This document shows positions 7,467 through 18,500 of a DNA stretch of 36,422 nucleotides, piece after piece; positions within the stretch are counted from its first letter, which is position 1, and each line of letters opens with the position of its first letter. Origin of the DNA: Clostridia bacterium (GTDB lineage Bacteria; Bacillota; Clostridia; UMGS1883; UMGS1540). The position numbers and the translations under genes are program-made. Under the pieces are notes generated by a model, which did not search any database, had not been told where the DNA came from, and saw nothing but the letters and a program-made list of their open reading frames with translations. Location of the stretch: NCBI GenBank assembly GCA_017620205.1, contig JAFZQX010000030.1, forward strand, positions 1-36,422, written 5' to 3'.

Positions 7467-7942
7467 CAAATATAAGCTACGAAAAGCTATATAAAGAATA
7501 CCGCGAAAAAGTGCTCGCCTATCTTAAAAGCAGAGTTGCGGGCGCGGAGGAAGCAGAGGACATATGCCAGGATGTGTTCGAGCAGATACTTAAATCCCTC
7601 CCGCGGTACGATGCGGAGCGTTCCTCCGTTTCAACCTGGATATATAATATAACCCGGTTCACTTTGATAGATTATATAAGAACAAAACATGAAGGTATGC
7701 CGCTTCCCGAAAATATGGCGGTTTTGGATGATATAGAGGAAAAAATAATAAGAAAAGAAACGCTCGAAAACCTTGCCAAAGTTTTAAAAGCAATGGATAG
7801 GGAAGAGAGAGATATTATAATCCTTCGCTACTATAAGGGATATACCCTGACGGAAATAGCAAATCTCACGGGAATAAGCTACGGCATGGTAAAGGTAAAG
7901 CACAAAAAAGCGCTTAAAAAGATAGGTGAAGAGCTTAAATGA
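7463..7942 (+). CDS. ECF-like RNA polymerase sigma factor
   Basis: A 159-residue sigma-70-family protein. Region 2 spans about residues 8-72: EAEDICQDVFEQILKSL is the core-binding helix, and STWIYNITRFTLIDYIR the -10 recognition helix. Region 4 spans about 100-157: REERDIIILRYYKGYTLTEI is followed by a helix-turn-helix (IANLTGISYGMVKVKHKKAL). There is no region 1 or 3, as in extracytoplasmic-function sigmas. It starts with GTG at 7463, sharing four bases (GTGA) with the stop of peptide 1, and its own stop shares ATGA with the protease gene. No classical membrane anti-sigma gene adjoins it. It may direct transcription of this operon; the RsbW-like ATPase at 21458 is a conceivable antagonist, but that pairing would be unusual for ECF sigmas. 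Confidence 0.9.
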   Translation: MTNISYEKLYKEYREKVLAYLKSRVAGAEEAEDICQDVFEQILKSLPRYDAERSSVSTWIYNITRFTLIDYIRTKHEGMPLPENMAVLDDIEEKIIRKETLENLAKVLKAMDREERDIIILRYYKGYTLTEIANLTGISYGMVKVKHKKALKKIGEELK

Positions 7943-9303
7943 AGAAAACGAGACTTAAAAAAACAGCTGTTCTTACCCTGTTTTGGGCGGCGCTGATGTT
8001 AATAGTATTCAGCATTTCCGCAAGCGCGGCAAAGGGCGATTACATAGTAAAATATAATGAAAACGCCGTGCGCCTAATGGGAGAGCAAAGCGAGCCTTTC
8101 GATGTTGTAAGCGAAGAGGAAATGAAAAGGCTCGCGGAGGCGGGACTTTTAAAGTGGTATGAGGAAGACGGCGAAATGACGCTTTTGGATGATATGCAAA
8201 CGTATAATTATCCTGCCGATAAATGGGATTTTCCGATGATAAATGCGGACGCGGCATTTGAGCGCGGCTATCTCGGGCAGGGCGTTCGCGTAGGAGTTAT
8301 CGACTCCGGCGTAAACGCGCATGAAGATTTAGCGGACAGTTTAAAAAGAGGTCATTGCTACATGGAAAACGGCAGCCCGACGGACACCGCCGATGAATAC
8401 GGGCACGGAACAAGCGTTGCGGGACTTATAGCAGGCTCCGGGAAAAACGGATATATAGGTGCCGCGCCGAAAGCCGAAATAGTGCCTTTAAAGGTAACGG
8501 ACGGAAAACCGGTTGCGGTTAGCACCGTCTGCCGCGCCATATACGGCGGAATAGATGACTTTAACTGCGATATACTGAATATGAGCCTCGGTATAAAGGT
8601 AGAGTCCGAGGCGCTGAAAGAAGCTGTGGAACACGCAGAGGAGCAAGGCGTTTTACTGGTATCCGCTGTCGGCAACAACGGAAGCCGCGCAAAGCTGTAT
8701 CCCGCGGCATATGATTCCGTAATAGGCGTTGGCGCGGTAGACGAAACCGAAGAGATTTATTATCACTCCAACCATAACGAAAGCGTGTTTATAACGGCGC
8801 CTGGCGTAAATGTTAAAACTCTGGGCAGATTCAGCGGTTACGAACTGAAATCGGGCACATCATTTGCCGTTCCTTTTGTAACTGCAGCCGCAGCCGTGAT
8901 GCTGAGCATTGACGGCGCGCTGACGCCGCGTGACATAATGAGAATTCTTTCGGAAACGGCGGCCGATAAAGGCGATAACGGCTATGACGAATATTACGGC
9001 GCGGGCATCCTCCAAATAGGCGGCTGTGTTACGAAGCTTTTAAACCGCAAACTGAGGTTTCTGCCCGAAACGGGTGCGGCTTCGCAGATACAAAATTTGA
9101 CAGATACTGATTTAAGCTGCAGATATATGATGGCGGAATACGGCGAAAACGGCGTCTGCACAGGCGTTACCGCTTGTGATTTGACAATACCGGCAAACGG
9201 CACCGCGGAAATAGAAGCGCCCAAGGAAAACGCACAATACGGTCAGTTCGTTTTTAAAACAGATAAGTTAGAACCTCTTGCAAGCGCGAGAAAATCGCGC
9301 TGA
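7939..9303 (+). CDS. Secreted subtilisin-like serine protease (S8 family)
   Basis: A 454-residue protein with a signal peptide (residues 1-31, ending SISASAA), a short pro-region (about 32-105) and an S8 catalytic domain. The triad is visible: Asp122 (VGVIDSGVN), His156 (YGHGTSVAG) and Ser308 (SGTSFAVPF), with the oxyanion Asn at 246 (AVGNNG). Residues about 370-454 form a beta-rich C-terminal extension without a membrane anchor or SLH repeat. It starts inside the end of the sigma gene (ATGA overlap). Likely jobs, all inferred, are maturation of the exported peptides outside the cell, processing of the giant surface protein downstream, or signal generation for the sigma factor. An AGCGCG/CGCGCT hairpin (9283-9301) covers its last codons, but it has no T run. 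Confidence 0.93.
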   Translation: MKKTRLKKTAVLTLFWAALMLIVFSISASAAKGDYIVKYNENAVRLMGEQSEPFDVVSEEEMKRLAEAGLLKWYEEDGEMTLLDDMQTYNYPADKWDFPMINADAAFERGYLGQGVRVGVIDSGVNAHEDLADSLKRGHCYMENGSPTDTADEYGHGTSVAGLIAGSGKNGYIGAAPKAEIVPLKVTDGKPVAVSTVCRAIYGGIDDFNCDILNMSLGIKVESEALKEAVEHAEEQGVLLVSAVGNNGSRAKLYPAAYDSVIGVGAVDETEEIYYHSNHNESVFITAPGVNVKTLGRFSGYELKSGTSFAVPFVTAAAAVMLSIDGALTPRDIMRILSETAADKGDNGYDEYYGAGILQIGGCVTKLLNRKLRFLPETGAASQIQNLTDTDLSCRYMMAEYGENGVCTGVTACDLTIPANGTAEIEAPKENAQYGQFVFKTDKLEPLASARKSR

Positions 9304-9353
9304 AAGAGTTAATAAAAAAATAAAATAATATATAAAGAAAAGGAGAAAAAATT

Positions 9354-9545
9354 ATGTTCAACAAATCCAAAAAGAACAAAGAAGAAAAAAAGGTTCAGGA
9401 CGCAGCTATGCAGGCAAAAGATGAAGCTATGCAGGAAGTAGCCGATGAAGATCTCGGCGAGGTAAGCGGTGCGGGCGATCCTTTCGCAGGCCATGCGCGC
9501 GTATCAACAAAGAAAATTGACAGCTCGGTAAGAGAAAAAGGATAA
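9354..9545 (+). CDS. Small double-glycine-like precursor peptide 2 (candidate export cargo)
   Basis: A 63-residue peptide with a strong ribosome site (AAAGGAGA, about 9338-9345). The N-terminus is very rich in Lys, Glu and Ala (NKSKKNKEEKKVQD). EVADEDLGEVSGAGD (residues 28-42) aligns position by position with ELTDDDLGGISAAGD of the 7266 peptide. The predicted tail after Gly41 is hydrophilic, DPFAGHARVSTKKIDSSVRE plus two residues, with no Cys and few Ser/Thr, so lanthionine formation is not possible and azole formation would have little substrate. I recall Clostridia small proteins with a similar GAGxPF and RVP-PID pattern after such leaders, but could not check. It sits between the protease and the giant protein genes in the same transcript. 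Confidence 0.72.
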   Translation: MFNKSKKNKEEKKVQDAAMQAKDEAMQEVADEDLGEVSGAGDPFAGHARVSTKKIDSSVREKG

Positions 9546-9589
9546 GTATTAACTTTTAAGCGCAATTTCATTTTAGGAGGAGCACATAC

Positions 9590-12500
9590 ATGAAGCGATT
9601 TATGAAAAAGTTTATTGGTTTTCTTGTTGCGTTTATTATGACGTTTGAAGTAGGCGACGTTTTGATAGCACAAGCCGCTTACGCCATGAATGACGCTATA
9701 AATCCGACATGGGACAGCACTTTGGTAGTTCCCGAAAAGTACCGGGACGGCGGAAACTGGTTCTTTATCGCGCAGCCTGACTGGTGGGCAAGCGAAAACG
9801 ACAGCGAACCGATGTATATCCCTATTCAGCGTACGGGCGATTTAGACTCCGAGGCTGATATAACCTTAAAGGTTATTGACCTTACGGCTAAGCACGATGT
9901 AAACTATAAAGCCGAAATTTTCAGGGAAAATACAGAGGCGCAGGTTGAATACGCGGATATGTCCGTTAAAGATCTGGCGCTAAATGAAGACAACGAATAT
10001 ACGGAAGTTGAAACAACCGATGAAAACGGTATGGGCGCGGCTATAAACGAGATGGGCGGCGCCGATATCTTGGACGGCAGCGGCACCGTTATAGGCAGCG
10101 TTACGGCTACTCCGCTTGACGAAAACGGCAATCCGATAGTTGAAGACGCGGAAGCCGAAGAAGGGGAAGAAGTCCCTGAAGAGCAGGCGGCAGAGCTTAT
10201 AGAGGACGAAACCGCTGAGGCGACTGCTCAGGACGGCAAGAAGTCTCCGACAGACCGCCTGCGTGCGGCACGCAGCGCCTATACGGGCAAAGCCTCCGAC
10301 CGCCAGGAGCTTGAAGGCGGCGACCTTAAAGACCTTGCCGAACAGGTAGGCGGAAATACTATGTCCGATGACGAGTTTGACCAAGAAATGGCGGACGCCA
10401 CGCAGGACGGCTATCCGGGCCTTCTGTATGTGCTCCACTTTGAGGCGGGCGAAGAAGCGAAATATTTAAAGGTAACACCGCTTTATTCCGACGCGGCTGA
10501 AGGCGACGCGCAGATTATGCTTATGCTTAAGTCTCCGAGCGAAAACTTCGGCATAGGAGAGGACACAAACCCTGTAAACATTACTATTTTCGATGAGGAC
10601 GAGCCGGAGCCCGTAACGGTTTCTTTGGCTTCCGAGCTCGTTATGGCAGAAGACGGCAAAGCGAAAATCACGGTTACCCGCGAAGGCCGCTTAAACGCCA
10701 TTAAGGGCGTTACGGTATCTTCATGGGACGGCACCGCAAAACAGGGCGATGAGTATTCCGGAATAGGAGCGAAGCTCTATTTCCCGATGGGCATAAAGAG
10801 CCGTACCATAGAAATACCGGTATATCACGGCACTGAGGAAAAGGACTTTAATATCACTATCACTCCGCTTGACGATGAAATAATAGAAACAGCTACTGCC
10901 CGCGTTGTTATACCCGCGGCGACAACCCAAAGCGACGGCGAATTGATGGGCGTATCGGATTACCAAGGTCAACCCTTCACCGAGCCTATCAACATCAAAG
11001 CGGGATCGGGCGGAAATGGCTTTGGCTTTGATGGTGACACCGGGTTCCATATGTCCACAAGAATAGATAAAGAGGAGACCACACATTTCTGGCTGCCTAC
11101 CTCGGGATCCGGCTATGCCTACGACGGTATGTATGTACACTATAATGGCTTTTTGAACTGGTGTGACGGCGAATTCCGCTTATCACGCTGGAATCCCGGC
11201 GGAACCAATATTCAATACAACGATTTTGATGACGGCGGCAAGCACGACGACCACTGGCTTTTCGGCTATTGGGGAGACAAAAAAGCCCCCGAAAAAATCT
11301 CCATTGAGGTGGCTAATGTAGATAACGAGGGTGCTGTTTGGGATGACAGCTATGCGGCAATGTGGGTAGATGAGGTACGCTTTATCAAGCGTAAATTCAA
11401 CATTTATGTTGAGCCTGCTGAGGTAAAACCGCTTATCGGCATGACAGACGAGCAGGTTTTGAACGATTATGAAGCGGTTATGCTCGATAACAGCACCTAT
11501 TCGCATAGGTCACTCTGGTCGGAGGACAGCTTTGCTTTGACCGCAAAGGATACCAAGAGCCCTCTGCGATTAGTCGGTATCGAAGCGAAGGTAAGAGATA
11601 ACACCAAAGAAGCGTGGTATCGCATTGCGACTATTGACGGCAAGAGCGATACGGCTGTTGTAAAAATGACGCAGGACCGTATAAACGCAATGGCGGCGAA
11701 GGGCTGTATCCAGTGGGATAAAAACGGCAGCGGCAACGGCGGCGATTCCTGGCAGGGAACTATTACCGTCCGCCCGGTATTTGACTATATAAATACAACC
11801 GTTGAAATAAAAAACGAAGCTTTTGGTTACGGCGCGCTTAATCTGCCGAGCCCGACGCCCTCTATGCTCTGGGATTTCAATTCCGACAGAAAAATGGACG
11901 ACGTTATGGGCGTTGACTCCTTTTACGCTACACGTCGTGTTACATGGACGGGCGAAAAGCAAGGCGATGATGATTATTATACATTTACAGCCACAGGCGG
12001 AGACCCCTTTGTACCTGTAATTACGCACGCGGAAAGCCTTGATAATATAAGATATATAAAGGTAAGGGCTAAAAATTTAAACAGAGCCGACAAAATGCAG
12101 TTATATGCATCTATAAACGGCGGCGGTCTTACCGAAAATGCACATATTGACATTCCGCTTGAAAAAGACACCGGTTGGCACGAATATGTAATAGATATCA
12201 AAAATTCTCCGGGCTATGTTGACGGCGGCTGGAACGGCAGAATAAGCTATATCCGTTTTGACCCGATGGACGGCAACGCTGCAAGCGGCAGCAAGATACA
12301 GGTAGACTATATGGCGTTCTTCCCGGACGAGAATAGCGCGAAAGCATATAGAAACGGAACCGGAGTGTACGAAGCAGGTACATATACATACCACCTTAAT
12401 GATAAAATTGACTTTAAAACCGAGATGAAAGCAGCGGGCCTGCTCGCTAATATGGAACCGGACGGCTTTTATTACGAGCTGAGAAAGTCAAACCAAAACG

Positions 12501-15500
12501 GCGAGCTTATAAACTTTAACGACATCCATTACATAAACGGCGGTCTGCCGTTCCAGCTTACCGATAAAGCGCTTTCCAGCGATACGGTAGATCACCCGTA
12601 TTACAGCTTTAAGCCGATATTTACGGAAAAGGGCAACAGGATAACCGTTATGGTGCCCGATACATATTACGATAACTATCTTGATACAACAACGGGTATT
12701 TTCGCAGAAGGCGATGAATATTATACGTTCACTGCTTCCTCGGAAGACCCGATGGTATCCATAGACATGTCGGCAAATGCTGACGATATTCAGTGGGCAA
12801 AATTCCGCGTAAGAAACGTAGGCGGCGCGGAAGGTCTTCAGATTTTTACAGGCTCCGGCGCGTCTTCCGTCAGCGCTTCGACAGGCGCATGGATGCTGCT
12901 GAGTCAGGATAAATACTGGCGCGAGTATGTTGTAAACCTAAAGGAGCTTAATAAGCAGACAACTCACGCGGAAGACACGACATGGAAGGGAAATATCGAA
13001 TGGTTCCGTCTTGACCCGATGGACGGAAACACCAAAAACGGCACTCAGATACAGATAGATTATATGGCGTTCTTCCCGGACGAAGCAAGCGCCAAGGCAT
13101 ATAAAAATAACGGAAAAGGCTCACCCTCTATGCTTTGGGACTTTAATAAATCGGGCGCACCCGCAATGGGCGGCCACTGCAAAGCAAACGTTAGCTTTGC
13201 AGGCGCTAAAGAGGGCGGACAAAGCTATATAAGCGTAACGCATAAAGACGGCGCATATTACTATGTAATTGCCGAGGATATCTTAACAAACGATATATAC
13301 GAGCTTGACGCTTATACAAAAAACCCCGACAGAGTAATACCTAAGTGGACGCTTTCGGACGGCTCCGAATATTTCGGCAACGCTATGTATATCCGTTCAA
13401 ACCCGCGCCCGAAGGATAACGCTATAACGCTTACCGCGGCTTCGGGCAGTCACTTAACTTACGCTACGCTTTCGGGTACCATAGTATCATCTACCATGAA
13501 CCTTGCAAGCGGGCGCAGCGCAACAGACTTAAATTCCGCAAACGGCGCTGTAGTATCGTTTGGCGTAACGGGCGCTGTTACAAACGAAGACGGTAAATTT
13601 ACAACCCCCGCGTTTTTATATGACAGCGAGGCAAAAATCCGCTACCTTGTAAGCTACAACGGCGTAACTACCATACAGGAAGCAAAGGTGCCCTCAAACC
13701 GCGCGGCAAAGACAAGCGAGATGTCGGTATCGGGCAAGCAGGTTCAGGCGGTAAACGCAGACGCGGGCATGGTTCGCGTTGATACATACTCCGAAACGGG
13801 CGCGCACTTTGTAAGCGCAATCGCGAGCCAGCGCGGTCAGCTTCAGGGCGCGCTCCACGGCCTTACCTTAAACGGAAACGAGCTCAGAGTTTTGGTAAAG
13901 GTTGACAAGGGCGGAGAATATACCGTAGGCAATAAGACATATACAGAAAACATAAAAGACGTAACGCTTTACTTTATGGACCAGGAAACGGGCGAAATAC
14001 ACGGCAGATTTTCGTCAAACACGGAGCCTGCAACGGGCGGACCCGCTAAATGGTCTTATGATGATGAAACCGGCGAGTTCTGGCTCGTTATAAACTCCTT
14101 CGACCCGGCGCACCCGACAGAATGGACATACGGCGATGTGCTTATGGCACAGCTTACAACGGACAAAATAACGGCTATGGGCGGCATGGGCGATGACAAC
14201 GCGGCTGTAAAGGATATGGTATATGACGCGGTATCAACAGGCTACGGCGTTTACGCAGACCCGAACTATTCGCCTTTAGTGCTTGACTATAAGGTAGAAG
14301 ACGTAGCCTCCGAGCTCGGAGTTTTGCCGAAAACTGACGAGGACGGCGATCTTCTGGGCGATGACGACGATACGCGTTACAGCTTCGGCGCGTTCCCGTA
14401 TATAGGACAGATATCGGCGGCAGTAGGCGTTGTAAGTAAGGTAGTTGCTACCGTAACGAAGTCTGAGGACGCAGAGGCAATGCTTGAAGACCTTAAAAAC
14501 GCGCCCGATCCCGCGTCGCTTACGGGGACCGGCGTAGATGAAAACGGTAATGAAATTGAAATAGACCCGACAGAAGATGACTTTGACGAAGCGGCAGGAG
14601 ACACCGGTAACGACGCCGGACAGAAGTCTACCTCCTATACCTTCCTTTTCAGTTTGTTCTTTGAGGTACAGGAAACATCTTACGGCGGCGTAAGGTTCAT
14701 GCTGGGCGTTATCGCGGCAGTTGGCGGCGGCAAAGGCTATTCAAGACAGAAAAACCCGTTCCATAATAAGGGCTCGTTCTTGAAGAGATTTAAACAACCC
14801 GTGAGCACCGATACATATACAATCGGAGCCGGTGGCAGTTCGCTTAACGAGAAGACCGGTGAATTGACAAAAGTCGGCGGCAATGTTATAGAAAACGATT
14901 TGATCCACGGAAATAATAAGTATATGGGAACCAGCGGGCAAGGATACAGCGTCAGCGATTACGGCGGACCGTACTTTAAGATAACCGCGTATATAGGCGT
15001 ATATCTCGATTACGGATATATAGAAATATCCAAAAACGGCGGCGCTGAAAAGAGCCATGATATGGTTTATATGGGCGCGGGCGGCTTTATAGGCTTTTCA
15101 GGAACTGTAGGCTATACATGGGCGTTTATGCTGGTTGTTATACCTGCCTATGTAAACGTTGAGGCGGGAATTGGCGTTACCTTCTTCCTCGGCTCCTCGG
15201 CAAATCCGAATAAAACGCTTGAAAGCTTTAAAAACAGCAAAGAGCTTAAAGGTCAGGACTTCGGCTTTACCTTTGAAATTAAGGGCAACGCTTATGTAAG
15301 CGGTACTATCGGCGTAGGTCTTTACAAGATTATAGGTATACGTGTTACGGTAGGGCTTGGATTCGAGCTTGCATACAGTCCGAAGATGTCGGATTGGTAT
15401 CCCGGAAAGTTTGACAGCGATTTCGGCTATGTTTCCGAGATATCCTTCACAGGTACTATTGACCTTTTCATAACATCCATAGATATTTACAGCGCGTCAT

Positions 15501-18500
15501 GGCCGCTTCCGCTGGCGGACGGCTTCCTCTATTACTTCCAGGAGGTACGGCGGGCAAACCTTACCATAAGCTATGTTGAAAACGCCATGAAGAACACAGA
15601 GGCAAGTGAATCAGAGAAGGCAACGGCGCGCGCTATGATAAAAGAGCTTTCGGAGCTTATTGACAGCGATAAGTCCAATACCGAAACCATAAAGGAAAAG
15701 GCAAAGGCTCTTAAAAACTACGCATACGACCACGATATGCTCTCTTGGGTTGCAAAGTGCCGTATTGAGATGAACAAGCAGGGCGGTATAGTAGGCTCTA
15801 TAGTAAACGCCGCATTGCAGGACGATACGGATGAAAGCGGCATAGCTTTCCATACAAACGATCACGTAGATTCCAAGTGGGTAGCAAATGACGGTGAGCT
15901 TACGGCGGCATTTTCCGCGGTAGAATCAACTCCGCTTGTTAAAAATGCTATCTCGCAGCCGTCAAGCAAGATAGTAAATATAGGTGACGGCAAGTTCCTT
16001 ATGACGTTCCTTGATGATACAACGTCGAGAGACAAACAGCAGGCGTCAACGCTTAAATGGAGCGTTTATGACGGCAGCAAGTGGTCAGAGCCCGTGACGG
16101 TACAGGATGACAATACCGCAGACGGCAAACCAAATCTTGTTGACGCGGGCGATAAGGTTATACTTTCATGGTCGTCCATAACAGACGAGAAGTATAATGA
16201 CCTTAAAGAAGCGGTACGCGCAGAGCTTACGGACGCAGGTCTCAGCGATACCGATACAGACGTTCAGGAGATGCTTGAAAAAGACCCCGCGCGCGTACTC
16301 GCCCAGATGGATATATTCACGGCTGAGTTTGATAAGGCTGCGGGAGAATTCGGCGAAATCACACAGCTTACGGATGATGAATTTTACGATGACAACCCGC
16401 AGGCAGTATACGACGCCGAAACAAAAGACTATATAGTTCTTTACTACAAGACGGCGCAGGACGATGAGGATTATACTACGGCAGGCGATAAGCTTTTAGA
16501 CGTTGTAGGCGCTTCGGCAGATCCCGAAAAGAGCTACAGCGTAATAGCTTATATGCTCTATAACGGTCAGCAGGAAGACGGCGATCCTTACGATATAGGC
16601 TGGGTAACGGAAGGTCTTTACGATAACGAGGTTCCGGAAAACTATACAAGCGATAGCTACATAGCAGAATACGGACCCGAGCGTTATCTCCCGTCCGCTA
16701 TAATCTATGATAACGGCGAATATGCAGATCCGCCTATCTATGACCTTACAACTGCACCGGGCTATAACGGCCTTGCGGCATACGCGTTCACGGTTGATAA
16801 GGACTATAACCTTAAAACCGCTGAGGACCGCGAGCTTTATACACAGTTCTATGATTTCGCATCGCACTCAACATATGTTCCCGTTCGCGTTGCGGGCGAT
16901 GTAACATATGAAGCAGAGAAGTATAACAGCGAAACAGAGCAGTTTGAAACAAGACAGTATACGGATCAGGTAGAGGTTGGCGCGCCGAAGCTCATACGAA
17001 ACGGCGGCAATACATACCTCTTCTGGAGAGAAAACGGTCAGAACCTTAAATATCTCAATATTTCGCAGATGCTCAATGCCAAGGTAGCGGCAGTAGCAGA
17101 GCCCGGCGAAAATCCCGCTGACTGGCAGTATGCACTCGGCGATGACGGCACATTCAATACTGACGCTTCAACAGGCATTACATACGCGCCGAATGCTAAG
17201 TATGTAGACTTTGGCTCTCTTATGACATCGGCCAATATTGAAATAACGGATTACGAAGTAATTTCCGATGATAACGACAACCTCTATGTTGTATGGACAG
17301 ACGCGGTAACGCATGACGTGACAGACGAGGTAGGTATTACATACCCCGTAGTTTCACAGCCTATTTATGCGAGCGCAATGATACATCAGGATGAGCGCGA
17401 AATTGCATACACAAATGAAGAAACAGGCGAAGAGCAGACGCGCAAGGAAAGCACGGTAAGCTGGTCAAAACCGTACCGCTTAACGCGCGATGATAACTTC
17501 AACGACGGTCTTGCCTTAGCGCTCGATGATGACGGCAACCTCATGATAGTTCATAACCAGTATGAGAAGAAAAACGCCGAAGATGAAGCAGAGCTTATGC
17601 AGCTTGTAAAAGACGGAAAGATAGGTCTTGCTTATGATAAGGAAGGCAACGCTTACGCGCCGACCTTAAGCTACAATTCGCCCGTAAATCTTATGGTAAC
17701 AAAGTGCGAAAAGATAGGCTCTTTGGAGGCTACAAGATTTGAGTACTCCGATTATAATCCCGCACCGGGAGAGACTGTAACAGTTCGCGCAACGCTTGAA
17801 AACGTTGGTCTTACGGACGCCGAGGGCAGCAAGGTTGAGTTCTATGAGTACAAAGACGGCGCTTTGGGCGAAAAGATTTATTCGTTTACAAGCGATGACC
17901 ATATTCAGGTTAATACCGCAAAGGCTGTAAACTTTAAATGGACTGTTCCCGAAGAGGGCGCAGACGGATACCAGATAGCCGCGGTAGTTCAGGAGAGGAA
18001 CAGTAGTGGCGGATATTACCCCGCAGTTACATCTTATTCCGACGCGTTTACGGAAGAAGCGCAGCTTGTACTTAAAGTAAACAGCGTAACCCAGGAGGGC
18101 GATAAGTTCAGAGTTGATTACAGCGTTATAAACGCAGGCAACGCGCCCGTTCCGGAAGGCTATAAAGTAGGGTTAAACCTTGTAGGTCTTTACGGCGACC
18201 TTGACAGCGACCAGTACGGCAATATTGAAAACGGTCAGCTCTACAGCACAGATTTAGTACTTGACAGCAAGTGGGCAGAGCCCAATACAAAGCTTATTTC
18301 TACCGATGACGGCGTGGTAGAGCGCAAGGCTTCAACTATACACACGACAGAATTTAACGAGAGCGTGCTCGTTGATATCCCGGTCAGCGTATTTAAGTTC
18401 TGCGGATATGACGCATTGCAGCTTGTTGTTGAAGACGAAAAGGGCAATGTAAGTCAGGAAAGCGACCAGGCGTTTGTATCGCTCGCTTCACCTATGAATT

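Noticed and set aside
7463-7942. Sigma gene as a LuxR/TetR-type regulator
   Set aside because: Both the region 2 core-binding helix and a region 4 helix-turn-helix with sigma spacing are present.
7266-9545. Peptides as lanthipeptide or thiopeptide precursors
   Set aside because: Tails have no Cys, few Ser/Thr, and no LanM/LanB, YcaO or radical-SAM gene is nearby.
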